Source: Streptomyces aurantiacus (GTDB taxonomy: Bacteria; Actinomycetota; Actinomycetes; Streptomycetales; Streptomycetaceae). From it: a DNA stretch of 64,000 nt. The notes beneath the pieces were generated by a model that did not search any database, was not told the origin of the DNA, and was given only the letters and a program-made list of their open reading frames with translations. Within the stretch, counting starts at the first letter, position 1. Each line of letters opens with the position of its first letter. The translations under genes and the position numbers were made by a program. Below, in pieces: positions 57,032 to 64,000 of this stretch. The stretch lies in assembly GCF_001418335.1 (NCBI RefSeq), contig NZ_LIPP01000051.1:1-64000 (forward strand), written 5' to 3'.

Positions 57032-57069
57032 ACGCGCGGGTCCCTCCGGGGAATCCCGGAGAAGGAACT

Positions 57070-57083
57070 GTTCGCTGTGAGCG
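57070..57083. promoter_or_regulatory. ClgR-like binding site upstream of clpP1
   Basis: GTTCGCTGTGAGCG fits exactly the ClgR consensus GTTCGCYNNNNGCG that I recall from the S. lividans and S. coelicolor clpP1 operon. The flanking bases extend it to an imperfect dyad (GTTCGC / GCGCAT). Confidence 0.65.
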
Positions 57084-57132
57084 CATGCGCTCCGCTGGGT
57101 TCAGCAGGGAATTCGCCGGGGCCCGCCCCACC

Positions 57133-57247
57133 AGGGGCGCGGGGAACTGCGCGAGCAACCCACGACAAGCCGCACCCGCCGAACGGCCGTCGGAGGCAGA
57201 CGCGACTGCGGCCCCGTGGGGGCTGGTCGCGCAGTTCCCCGCGCCCC
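57133..57247. repeat. Dispersed palindromic repeat, inverted pair (copies E1 and E2)
   Basis: GGGGCGCGGGGAACTGCGCG at 57133-57152 and its reverse complement at 57227-57246 face each other about 75 bases apart, with CCCCGTGGGGGCTGG beside E2. The pair could fold as one large stem in the clpP1-tig gap. Confidence 0.8.
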
Positions 57248-57256
57248 TGGAAGGCC

Positions 57257-57292
57257 CTGCGGGCCCCCAGGACGTGTCCTGGGGGCCCGCAG
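57257..57292 (-). terminator. tig terminator
   Basis: CTGCGGGCCCCCAGGA (57257-57272) and its complement (57277-57292) form a perfect 16-bp stem with a four-base loop, 20 bases after the tig stop. Confidence 0.85.
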
Positions 57293-57311
57293 TACGTACT
57301 GACGAGGCGGA

Positions 57312-58730
57312 TCAGGCCTCAGGCTTGGCCTCGGTGGCCTCGGGAGCGTCGGCGGCCGCCGGGGCGTCCTCAGCCGCTTCCTCGGTCGAGCCCTCGGCAG
57401 AGACCTCGTCCTCGTCCTCGTCGTCGTCCAGGTCCACGATCTCGCCGTTCGTGTCCTTGACGGTGGCGGCCTCGACGACCACGGCAAGGGCCTTGCCGCG
57501 GGCGACCTCGCCGACCAGCAACGGAACCTGGCCGCCCTCGACGACCTGCTGGGCGAACTGGTCGGGGGACATGTTGGAGGAGGCCGCACGCCGCATGAGG
57601 TGCTCGGTGAGCTCCTCCTGGTTGACGTTCAGCTTCTCCTTGTTGACGAGCTCGTCCAGGACGAACTGCGTCTTGATGCCCTTGACCGCGGCTTCCTTGG
57701 TCTCGGCCTCGAACTCCTCGGCCGTCTGGCCCTGGATCTCCAGGTACCTCGCCAGGTCCAGGCCCATCTGGCCGAGCTGGTGGTGCTCCAGGTTGTGCTT
57801 GCGGGTGTTGATCTCGTCCTCAAGGAGCTTCTCGGGGACGGGCACCTCGACGAGCTCCAGCAGCTTCTCCAGGACTCGCTCCTGGGCCTGCGTGGCCTGG
57901 TCGTACTGCTTCATGTTCTCAAGGCGCTTACGGCTGTCCGCGCGGAGCTCTTCGAGGGTGTCGAACTCCGACGCGAGCTGCGCGAAGTCGTCGTCCAGCT
58001 CGGGCAGCTCACGCTTGGCGACCTGGGTGACCTTGACGGTGACCTCGGACTCCTTGCCGGCCGCCGAGCCGCCCTTGAGCTCGGAGGCGAAGGTGGCCTC
58101 GCCACCGGCCTCCAGGCCCGTGACGGCGTCGTCGACGCCTTCCAGCAGCTCACCGGAGCCGATGGTGTAGGAGACGCCGCTCGCGACGCCGTCCTCCAGG
58201 ACCTCGCCGTCGACCTTGGCCTCCAGGTCGAGGGTGACGACGTCACCCTCCTCGGCGGCACGCTCGACGGGGCTGGTCGAGGCGAAGCGCTCACGCAGCT
58301 CCTCGACGGCCTTGTCGATGTCCTCCTCGCCGACCTCGACGGCGTCGACCTCGACCTCGATGCCGGAGTAGTCCGGGATCTCGATGGTCGGACGGATGTC
58401 GACCTCGGCGGTGAAGTTCAGCGTCTCGCCGTCCTTCAGCTCCGTGATGTCGACCTCGGGCTGGCCGAGGACGTTCAGCTCGGACTCGTTGACCGCGTCG
58501 GTGTAGAACTTCGGAAGCGCGTCGTTGACCGCTTCCTCCAGAACCGCACCGCGGCCGAACCGCTGGTCGATGATGCGCGCCGGAATCTTGCCCTTCCGGA
58601 ACCCCTTCACCGTGACCTGCTGGTTGATCTTCTTGTACGCCGCGTCGAGGCTGTCCTTGAGCTCCTCGAAGGGCACCTCGATGCTGAGCCGAACCCGGGT
58701 CGGGTTCAGGGTCTCCACGGCGCTCTTCAC
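57312..58730 (-). CDS. tig: Trigger factor
   Basis: 472 residues from GTG 58730 (AAGGAG eight bases upstream). The ribosome-binding domain includes GFRKGKIP (near residue 44, the GFRxGxxP signature). A PPIase FKBP-like domain ([15 protein letters not shown]) and a helical C-domain follow. A 60-residue Asp/Glu/Ala tail ([15 protein letters not shown]) is an actinobacterial addition. It assists folding of nascent chains. The neighbouring clp genes are the usual arrangement. Confidence 0.98.
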   Translation of the reverse strand: MKSAVETLNPTRVRLSIEVPFEELKDSLDAAYKKINQQVTVKGFRKGKIPARIIDQRFGRGAVLEEAVNDALPKFYTDAVNESELNVLGQPEVDITELKDGETLNFTAEVDIRPTIEIPDYSGIEVEVDAVEVGEEDIDKAVEELRERFASTSPVERAAEEGDVVTLDLEAKVDGEVLEDGVASGVSYTIGSGELLEGVDDAVTGLEAGGEATFASELKGGSAAGKESEVTVKVTQVAKRELPELDDDFAQLASEFDTLEELRADSRKRLENMKQYDQATQAQERVLEKLLELVEVPVPEKLLEDEINTRKHNLEHHQLGQMGLDLARYLEIQGQTAEEFEAETKEAAVKGIKTQFVLDELVNKEKLNVNQEELTEHLMRRAASSNMSPDQFAQQVVEGGQVPLLVGEVARGKALAVVVEAATVKDTNGEIVDLDDDEDEDEVSAEGSTEEAAEDAPAAADAPEATEAKPEA

Positions 58731-58871
58731 GGTTCGGTCTCCTTGGGGGCTGACTTCTTGGGGTTCCACTGACGATCCCTGCCGGATACGGCGGAGTCCC
58801 AGTGGATTGGCGGCCCTTGTTGGCGACCCTTGAGGGACGTAACAATGCAGACACACGGGCGCGCAGTCTGC

Positions 58872-58900
58872 ATACTAGCCGCAGCCGGTACACGCCCCAA
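58872..58900 (-). promoter_or_regulatory. tig promoter candidate
   Basis: On the minus strand TTGGGG (58895-58900), 17 bases, TAGTAT (58872-58877), a good housekeeping-type -10. The start near 58865 gives a leader of about 135 bases. Confidence 0.55.
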
Positions 58901-58968
58901 AAGGTGATCTTGCGATGACCCGGCACGGAGGTCCGGCACTGCGGTCCGGCAGGCTGGTTCCGGCGTGG

Positions 58969-59045
58969 TGGTCGGGGTGGCGGGATTTGAACCCACGGCC
59001 TTCCGCTCCCAAAGCGGACGCGCTACCAAGCTGCGCCACACCCCG
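58969..59045 (-). tRNA. tRNA-Pro (anticodon TGG)
   Basis: 77 bases with CCA encoded. Acceptor CGGGGTG/CACCCCG, anticodon stem TCCGC/GCGGA with loop TTTGGGA (anticodon TGG), T-loop TTCAAAT. Transcribed toward tig. Confidence 0.96.
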
Positions 59046-59129
59046 TCTGGTGCGACACGTAGGGTACATGCCCGCGGACCGTGCGACTCCCCCATTTCAC
59101 GGGGCGCCCCCACCCACCGGAACGGGATG

Positions 59130-59158
59130 TGCGACGAGGGGGCACGACCCGCTAGGAT
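59130..59158 (+). promoter_or_regulatory. Promoter of tRNA-Gly
   Basis: TGCGAC (59130-59135), 17 bases, TAGGAT (59153-59158). Initiation would be about 33 bases before the mature tRNA. Confidence 0.6.
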
Positions 59159-59197
59159 GCTCCAGTGCCGCGTGTCACTGACCTGCGGCGCACGTGT

Positions 59198-59268
59198 GCG
59201 GGCGTAGCTCAATGGTAGAGCCCTAGTCTTCCAAACTAGCTACGCGGGTTCGATTCCCGTCGCCCGCT
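59198..59268 (+). tRNA. tRNA-Gly (anticodon TCC)
   Basis: 71 bases; acceptor GCGGGCG/CGCCCGC, anticodon stem CTAGT/ACTAG with loop CTTCCAA (anticodon TCC), T-loop TTCGATT. CCA is not encoded. Confidence 0.97.
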
Positions 59269-59276
59269 CTCGACAG

Positions 59277-59319
59277 GTCAGGGCCAGGTCGGAGGTTCGT
59301 TCCTCCGCCTGGCCCTGAC
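59277..59319. terminator. Terminator after tRNA-Gly
   Basis: GTCAGGGCCAGG and CCTGGCCCTGAC, with inner CGGAGG/CCTCCG around TTCGTT, make a long stem shared by tRNA-Gly and the convergent hydrolase gene. Confidence 0.8.
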
Positions 59320-59406
59320 GCGTTTCCGGTCCCTTTGTTCCGTTCTCTGTTTGTTCCGTTCTTTGTTCCGTTCTTTCTTCCGTTCATTGCTCCGTGTCGG
59401 GCCGGC

Positions 59407-60249
59407 TCAGTCGCCGAGGAACGTGAGCAGGGCGGCGAGCAGCCGGGCCGGGGCGTCCAGCGGGACGAGGTGGCCGGCGTCCGGGATCGTGCGCAGGCGG
59501 GCGCCCGGGATCAGCGCGGCCAGTTCCTCGCCGCGGGCGGGCGGGAGCCAGGTGTCCTCCGCGCCCCAGCAGACCGTGACGGGCAGGGCCATCGTGGGGT
59601 ACAGGTCCTGGATCTCGTCGGTGTGACGCTGGTCGGCCTGGGCGATCTGCCGGTAGAACGCCGCCTGCCCCGCCTCGTCCGTCCAGGGGGCGACCAGCCC
59701 GGCCAGGACGTCGGGCCGCAGTCCGCGATGGCTCGCGGAACTCACGTACTCACGGACCAGGGCCTCGTGCAGCGGGGCCGGGAGCCGGCCGAAGACGTCG
59801 GCGTGCTCCGCGACCAGGCGGAAGAAGGGCGAGCCCCAGGGCGCCAGCGCGACGGGGTCGACCAGCGCGAGACGCCGGTACTCGGCCTTGTGGAGCAGGT
59901 GCGCGCGAAGGGAGACGCAGCCTCCGAAGTCGTGCGCGACCACCGAGGGCCTCGAAAGACCCCAGACACCGAGGAGTTCGGCGAACACCTCGCCCTGCGC
60001 CCTCAGCGAGACGTCCTGGCCTTCGCTCTTCCCGGACTGTCCGTAGCCGGGCATGTCCCAGACGTGGACCCGGTGCCCCTCGGCGGCCAGCGCCGGGGCG
60101 ATCTCGTGCCACACGTAGGACGAGAACGGGGTGCCGTGCAGCAGCACCACCGGCAGGCCGTCCTGCGGCCCGAGGCGGTCCCACCGGAGGGTCCCGATCG
60201 GGCTCTCCCAGCTCTCGCGCAACTGCCAGGCGGTGGTCTTCGGGTCCAT
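59407..60249 (-). CDS. Alpha/beta hydrolase with Asp nucleophile
   Basis: 280 residues from ATG 60249 (AAGGAG about ten bases upstream). LLHGTPFSSYVWHEI carries the oxyanion HGTP, and the nucleophile elbow is AHDFGG with Asp107 rather than Ser. This places it with epoxide hydrolases, haloalkane or fluoroacetate dehalogenases rather than esterases. The catalytic His is in DAGHLVPLD near residue 265. A cap domain (about 135-205) includes YVSSASHRG. The real substrate cannot be told. Stands alone between tRNA-Gly and a small membrane gene. Confidence 0.88.
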   Translation of the reverse strand: MDPKTTAWQLRESWESPIGTLRWDRLGPQDGLPVVLLHGTPFSSYVWHEIAPALAAEGHRVHVWDMPGYGQSGKSEGQDVSLRAQGEVFAELLGVWGLSRPSVVAHDFGGCVSLRAHLLHKAEYRRLALVDPVALAPWGSPFFRLVAEHADVFGRLPAPLHEALVREYVSSASHRGLRPDVLAGLVAPWTDEAGQAAFYRQIAQADQRHTDEIQDLYPTMALPVTVCWGAEDTWLPPARGEELAALIPGARLRTIPDAGHLVPLDAPARLLAALLTFLGD

Positions 60250-60412
60250 GTCGGCGGGCTCCTTCGACGAGGGGTCGTACGGCCGACGACAAGGTCGTAC
60301 GACGGTCACGGGCGCCCTGCGTCCACCGGAGGGCCCGGGAAGCCCGGGAGCCGGGAAGCCCGGGAGCCGGGGGGATTGTTCGAGTGCCGGGCTCGGGCTG
60401 GTGCGAATCCGC

Positions 60413-60607
60413 TCAGAACTGGATCGAGTTGATGGTCTCCGCCACCGAGTCGAGGAACCGTTGGATGTCGTCCGCCATGCCCGTGGACGCGAGGAAGAAT
60501 CCGAAGAGCACGGCTACCACCGCCGGCCCTCCCTTGATCGATCCACCCCGTATCAACACCACCAGGACGATCCCCAACAGCAGCACCACTGACAGCGAAA
60601 TGGCCAC
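60413..60607 (-). CDS. Small membrane protein (64 residues), function unknown
   Basis: GTG 60607. Two short hydrophobic segments (ISLSVVLLLGIVLVVLIRGG and PAVVAVLFGFFLASTG) are joined by a tight GGSIKGG turn, then the amphipathic end DDIQRFLDSVAETINSIQF. The hairpin-plus-amphipathic plan is conserved in Streptomyces proteins of this size. No ribosome binding site of note. Confidence 0.65.
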   Translation of the reverse strand: MAISLSVVLLLGIVLVVLIRGGSIKGGPAVVAVLFGFFLASTGMADDIQRFLDSVAETINSIQF

Positions 60608-61220
60608 AACTGATCACACCCTACGGTCGGTCCGCTCTCCCGGCCCGGAGGTGCAGCCCCGCACACCCCCGCCAGAACCATCGTGCCACCAACAGCCCCG
60701 CCGTATGCGGCGGGTGGGGCATCCATCGGCCGTCGACGCGAACGGCCGGGCTCCGTACGGCAATTCGAGGGGTCTCTCACACGACAAATCAAGAGCGATC
60801 GTTGCCATGTCCACCCACCTCTGCACACAACCTGTTCGCAGGTAATTCGAATTGTTGCCACAGGCACACCGATGACCCTGCTGGAGGGGTCACCAGCCAG
60901 TCGCCGGCGGGTCATTAACAGGTCACTAAAGGCGACTCAACCGGACATTTCACCAGAGTCGCCCGCGGGTGGTATGCGATGTTTAGTCATGACGAATCAG
61001 GGCGTAACACCCGTACACAGTGTGGGGATCGCCATAGTCGTCGCCATGTCAACTTCATCAAATACCGGGTACCCGCAGGAGGATATGCAGGAATCGACTC
61101 AGGGGTTTTACGGAATCCCACAGACAACGCTAGGGTGCCTCAGATGTCCTACGCTGCCTCGTCCCCCGCATGTGCAGCGAGGTCGCGGATCGACTCCCCC
61201 AGCTCCTGGTGGGAGGGTCT
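60608..61220. other. Long intergenic region with dyad (613 bp)
   Basis: No supported gene: frames here have no Streptomyces codon bias. GC is lower than the neighbours, especially 60820-61150. A perfect 8-bp inverted repeat GGCGACTC/GAGTCGCC (60930-60937, 60955-60962) with a 17-base loop lies mid-way, and AATACCGGG, GGTCATTAACAGG and GGTCACTAAAGG are notable AT-containing stretches. It must hold the promoter of the acyltransferase gene and of the 64-residue gene. Confidence 0.5.
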
Positions 61221-62408
61221 GTGACGAACTCGCTCCGCCCGCACGGCCAACAGAGCGCTCCACTCCCGCCGGCCCGGCCACCGGCGCCGGGAGTACCGGG
61301 CCCGCGCCCGTCCGAGACGCCGCGGACTCCGCAGGCGGGCACCGCCGCCGGGCCGGACGCCAGACCCGCCAAGCAGCGTGACGCGTTCTTCGACAACGCC
61401 AAGTACCTCGCGATCGTGTTCGTCGCGATGGGCCACGCCTGGGAACCGCTGACCGACCACAGCCGCGCCGCCGAGGCTCTCTACATGGTCGTCTACACCT
61501 TCCACATGCCGGCCTTCATCATCATCTCCGGCTACTTCTCCCGCAGTTTCGACATGCGCCCCGACCGGCTGCGGCGGCTGGTCACGGGTATAGCCGTGCC
61601 GTACGTCCTCTTCGAGGTGGCGTACTCCCTCTTCAAGAAGTGGGCCGATGACGACCCGGGCCACCCGATCAGCCTGCTGGACCCCTGGTACCTCACCTGG
61701 TTCCTGGTCGCGTTGTTCGTGTGGCGGCTGACCGTCCCGCTGTGGAAGGTCGTGCGCTGGCCCGTACCGCTCGCGCTCGCCGTCGCCGTCCTCGCCTCCG
61801 TCTCCCCCGACATCGGTGACGACCTGGACCTCCAACGCGTTCTGCAGTTCCTGCCGTTCTTCGTCGTGGGTCTGTTCATGAAGCCGGAGCACTTCCAGCT
61901 GATGCGGCGCCGTGAGGTCCGCGTCCTGTCGGTGCCGGTTCTCGCGCTCACGCTGGCTTTCGCGTACTGGGCGGGGCCGCGCATGAACTCGGCCTGGTTC
62001 TACCACCGTGACAGTGCCCAGGAGCTGGGCGCGCCCTGGTGGGCGGGTGTCGTGATGACGCTCGCGATGTTCGGCTGCTCGATGGTGCTCACGTCGTGCT
62101 TCTTCGCGTGGGTGCCGCGCCGCAAGATGTGGTTCACGGTGCTCGGCGCGGGCACGCTGTACGGCTACCTGCTGCACGGCTTCCTGGCCAAGGGCTCCCG
62201 TTTCTGGGGCTGGTACGACGACTACGCCTGGCTGAACCATCCGGTCGGCGAGGTGCTCGTGTCGGTCTTCGCCGCGGCCTTCATCACCGCGTTGTGCACT
62301 CCGTTCGTACAGCGGGTGTTCCGCTTCGCGATGGAGCCGAAGATGGAGTGGGCGTTTCGGCGGGACGCCACGGAGGTGGCCCGGGAGCGGGCCAAGGCCA
62401 GGGCCTGA
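61221..62408 (+). CDS. Membrane acyltransferase (acyltransferase 3 / NolL-like)
   Basis: 395 residues from GTG 61221 (GGGAGGG four bases upstream). A Pro-rich cytoplasmic start of about 50 residues leads to FFDNAKYLAIVFVAMGHAWEPL, the family's first helix with the conserved His, then FHMPAFIIISGYFSRSF. About ten helices, including ALYMVVYTFHMPAFIIISGY and WYLTWFLVALFVWRL. Such enzymes O-acylate sugars or lipids with acetyl-CoA; NolL acetylates fucose. The target is probably a surface glycan. The last 40 residues are basic. Confidence 0.9.
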   Translation: MTNSLRPHGQQSAPLPPARPPAPGVPGPRPSETPRTPQAGTAAGPDARPAKQRDAFFDNAKYLAIVFVAMGHAWEPLTDHSRAAEALYMVVYTFHMPAFIIISGYFSRSFDMRPDRLRRLVTGIAVPYVLFEVAYSLFKKWADDDPGHPISLLDPWYLTWFLVALFVWRLTVPLWKVVRWPVPLALAVAVLASVSPDIGDDLDLQRVLQFLPFFVVGLFMKPEHFQLMRRREVRVLSVPVLALTLAFAYWAGPRMNSAWFYHRDSAQELGAPWWAGVVMTLAMFGCSMVLTSCFFAWVPRRKMWFTVLGAGTLYGYLLHGFLAKGSRFWGWYDDYAWLNHPVGEVLVSVFAAAFITALCTPFVQRVFRFAMEPKMEWAFRRDATEVARERAKARA

Positions 62409-62425
62409 GCCCCGGGCCCCTAGCC

Positions 62426-62965
62426 CTAGCCCCGACTGCGGGTCCGTTGTGGCTGGGCGCGCAGTTCCCCGCGCCCCTTTGGGGCGCCGGGCCCGGCAAG
62501 GCCCAGGAGTTCGCGCATCTTCGCGTACTTCTGGGTCAGGCGGGTTCTGGTCGGCTCGGTCAGGGTCGCCAGTCTTGCCGGGTCCGCGTTGTGGGCCAGG
62601 TCGGACTCCTTCACCAGTAGGGCTCCCGGTGTGGCCAGTACGCGCCCGGCGTACGCCTCCGGGGGCTCGCCCGCCCGCTTGGTGACGGCCAGCACGATGT
62701 CCTTCGTACGCGCGGAGAGCGCGGCCCCCCGCAGCCAGTCCTCGGAGAGCGCGTCGTCCTCGACCGAGTCGTGCAGCCAGGCGGCGGCGATCTGCTCCTC
62801 GTCACCGCCGCGGGCCCGGACCCCGTCGGCCACCGCCCGCAGATGCTCGGCGTACGGGCGCCCCGCCTTGTCGGTCTGAGCCGCGTGCGCGTCGCACGCC
62901 AGAGCCTCGACTTCGGCGAGGGCCAGCGGAGTGGCCCCGGGCGTCGGGCACTCGTTGTCGGTCAT
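62426..62965 (-). CDS. HD-domain hydrolase (RelA/SpoT HD-like), C-terminus from a repeat
   Basis: 179 residues. A compact metal-binding HD domain: PYAEHLRAVADG (His41), AAWLHDSVEDD (His65-Asp66), VKESDLAHNADP (Asp near 121), closest in order to the small (p)ppGpp hydrolase or RelA/SpoT HD domain. No synthetase domain, so possibly a small alarmone hydrolase, unproven. The C-terminal 20 residues (GAPKGRGELRAQPQRTRSRG) are encoded by a copy of the dispersed repeat. Convergent with the acyltransferase gene, 17 bp apart. Confidence 0.85.
   Translation of the reverse strand: MTDNECPTPGATPLALAEVEALACDAHAAQTDKAGRPYAEHLRAVADGVRARGGDEEQIAAAWLHDSVEDDALSEDWLRGAALSARTKDIVLAVTKRAGEPPEAYAGRVLATPGALLVKESDLAHNADPARLATLTEPTRTRLTQKYAKMRELLGLAGPGAPKGRGELRAQPQRTRSRG
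62448..62490. repeat. Dispersed palindromic repeat, copy F (inside the HD gene 3' end)
   Basis: GCTGGGCGCGCAGTTCCCCG, then CGCCCCTTTGGGGCGCC (hairpin GGCGCCCC/GGGGCGCC type). Here the repeat is not intergenic: it supplies the last codons of the HD-domain gene. Confidence 0.8.
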
Positions 62966-63014
62966 GTGTCGAGTGTGCCCCCGTCACGTGAACCGTCACG
63001 CAAACAGCGCCCCA

Positions 63015-63041
63015 TTGCCATCCTTAATCATTTGGTAAACT
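63015..63041 (+). promoter_or_regulatory. Promoter candidate for the antiporter gene
   Basis: TTGCCA (63015-63020), 15 bases, TAAACT (63036-63041), in an unusually AT-rich patch (TTAATCATTTGGTAAACTAA). The short spacer weakens the call; the patch could also hold an operator. Confidence 0.35.
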
Positions 63042-63099
63042 AACTACTGACGCTTCCTTGACCTCCCCTTGACTCACCAGACCATGGAGGAACGGACCC

Positions 63100-64000
63100 A
63101 TCGGACACGCAGAGCTCCTGATCGCCATGGGCGGCGCCTTTCTGGCCGCCGCCGTTCTCGCCCGCGCGGGTGCCCGGATCGGGCTCCCCACCATTCCCCT
63201 CTTCATCCTGGCCGGAATCCTGCTCGGCCCCCACACGCCCGGCTTCGTGCTCGTCTCCGACCCGCACGACATGGAGATGCTCTCCGCGTTGGGCCTGGTG
63301 CTCCTGCTCTTCTACCTCGGCCTCGAATTCCACATGGACGACCTCAGAGCGGGCGGGCGCCGGATGGCACTCGCCGGCGGGACCTACCTCGCCCTGAACG
63401 TCGGCGCGGGCCTGGGCTTCGGCTTCGCCCTCGGCTGGGGTACGTCCGAGGCGCTGGTGCTCGCCGGAGTGCTCGGCATCTCCTCGTCCGCGATCGTCAC
63501 GAAAGTGCTGGTCGACACGGGGCGGCTCGGCAACCCGGAGACCAAGCCCATCCTCGGCATCATCGTCGTGGAGGACGTCTTCCTCGCCCTCTACCTGGCG
63601 GCCCTCCAACCGATCCTGTCCGGCTCCGACTCCCTCGGCGCGGCGGTCCTGGACGGCGGCAAGGCCTTCGCCTTCCTCCTGCTGCTGGCGCTCGCCGCCC
63701 GCTTCGGTACGCGGATCGTGGGACGCCTCTTCGACACCAAGGACGACGAGTTGCTCGTCATCTCCTTCCTCGGCGCGGCCGTGTTCATGGCGGGGGTCTC
63801 GGAGTGGTTCGGGGTCGCGGACGCGATCGGGGCGTTCATGGTCGGCCTGATGCTCGGCAGCACGGCCTCAGGACCGCGCATACTCAAGCTGGTCCATCCG
63901 CTTCGGGACGCCTTCGGCGCGATGTTCTTCTTCGCCTTCGGGCTCTCCATCGACCCGGGCGACCTCCCGACCGTCCTGTGGCCGGTCCTGGCGGCGGTGG
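63100..64000 (+). CDS. Cation/proton antiporter (CPA2/KefB type), runs off right edge
   Basis: The open frame after 63100 reads GHAELLIAMGGAFLAAAVLARAG, IGLPTIPLFILAGILLGPHTPG, LGLVLLLFYLGLEFHMDDL and GISSSAIVTKVLVDTG, the CPA2 transporter core with SSAIV in the fifth-sixth helix and IIVVEDVFLALYL after it (the ED motif). At least eight helices are inside the window. The start is odd: GGAGGA lies eight bases before ATC at 63100, while the first ATG (63127) has no ribosome binding site and would cut away part of helix 1. I list 63100 as the probable start. A regulatory TrkA-type domain, if present, is outside. Confidence 0.82.
   Translation, partial: MGHAELLIAMGGAFLAAAVLARAGARIGLPTIPLFILAGILLGPHTPGFVLVSDPHDMEMLSALGLVLLLFYLGLEFHMDDLRAGGRRMALAGGTYLALNVGAGLGFGFALGWGTSEALVLAGVLGISSSAIVTKVLVDTGRLGNPETKPILGIIVVEDVFLALYLAALQPILSGSDSLGAAVLDGGKAFAFLLLLALAARFGTRIVGRLFDTKDDELLVISFLGAAVFMAGVSEWFGVADAIGAFMVGLMLGSTASGPRILKLVHPLRDAFGAMFFFAFGLSIDPGDLPTVLWPVLAAV

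Noticed and set aside
60683..61381. 232-codon frame ahead of the acyltransferase gene
   Set aside because: Composition and codon use are not Streptomyces-like and it overlaps the well-supported acyltransferase start in another frame.

Overview
The window is high-GC actinobacterial chromosome, almost certainly Streptomyces. The evidence is strong third-position GC, GTG starts, the uninterrupted mreB-mreC-mreD-pbp2-rodA order, duplicated clpP, a very long RNase E and several Streptomyces-only small proteins. From memory the gene order corresponds to roughly SCO2566-SCO2625 of S. coelicolor. It is a core housekeeping and cell-envelope region. I see no prophage, transposase, biosynthetic cluster, CRISPR array or recognisable defence island.

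Layout. 1-5400: a truncated comEA-like gene, a DegV lipid-binding protein, a coiled-coil membrane protein and leuS. leuS is preceded by a 12-codon leader peptide with three consecutive leucine codons and an intrinsic terminator, which looks like ribosome-mediated attenuation. 5650-8640: a two-gene redox unit, a six-helix haem protein with NADPH-oxidase-like histidine spacing and a NuoF-like flavoprotein fused to a ferredoxin. 8650-12000: two identical tRNA-Ala(GGC) genes bracketing a zinc-ribbon gene pair and a divergent MFS exporter/MmyB-type regulator pair. 12130-20930: histidine phosphatase, rsfS, an LCP-like protein, nadD, two tiny membrane proteins, an M48 protease, two membrane proteins sharing one N-terminal motif, and proA. 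21000-29500: proB, a TagF-like glycopolymer polymerase, obg, rpmA, rplU and a secreted phospholipase-D-like protein. 29495-40622: a giant RNase E with repeated basic modules, and the radical-SAM pair TIGR03960/DUF2344 separated by a tandem-repeat membrane protein and a small orphan ORF, then a CYTH-CHAD protein. 40791-47903: rodA, pbp2, mreD, mreC, mreB and ndk. 48137-58730: DUF4233 protein, folC, valS, a PYGQ-rich membrane protein, clpX, clpP2, clpP1 (with a ClgR-like box) and tig. 58970-64000: tRNA-Pro, tRNA-Gly, an alpha/beta hydrolase, a small membrane protein, a membrane acyltransferase, an HD-domain protein and the start of a cation/proton antiporter.

How the genes connect. Many serve envelope growth and sporulation (mre cluster, LCP-like protein, TagF-like polymerase, probably the paired membrane proteins). 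Others serve translation and its quality control (leuS, valS, rplU, rpmA, obg, rsfS, rne, tRNAs, tig, clpXP). A palindromic repeat with core GGGGCGCGGGGAACTGCGCG lies in at least six intergenic places, usually at gene 3' ends, and once forms the C-terminus of a protein. The best candidates for undescribed biology are the haem/NuoF redox pair, the 11-residue-repeat membrane protein inside the radical-SAM locus, the paired VVFDExFVRAA membrane proteins, the RNase E repeat architecture and a possible AUC start codon in the antiporter gene.
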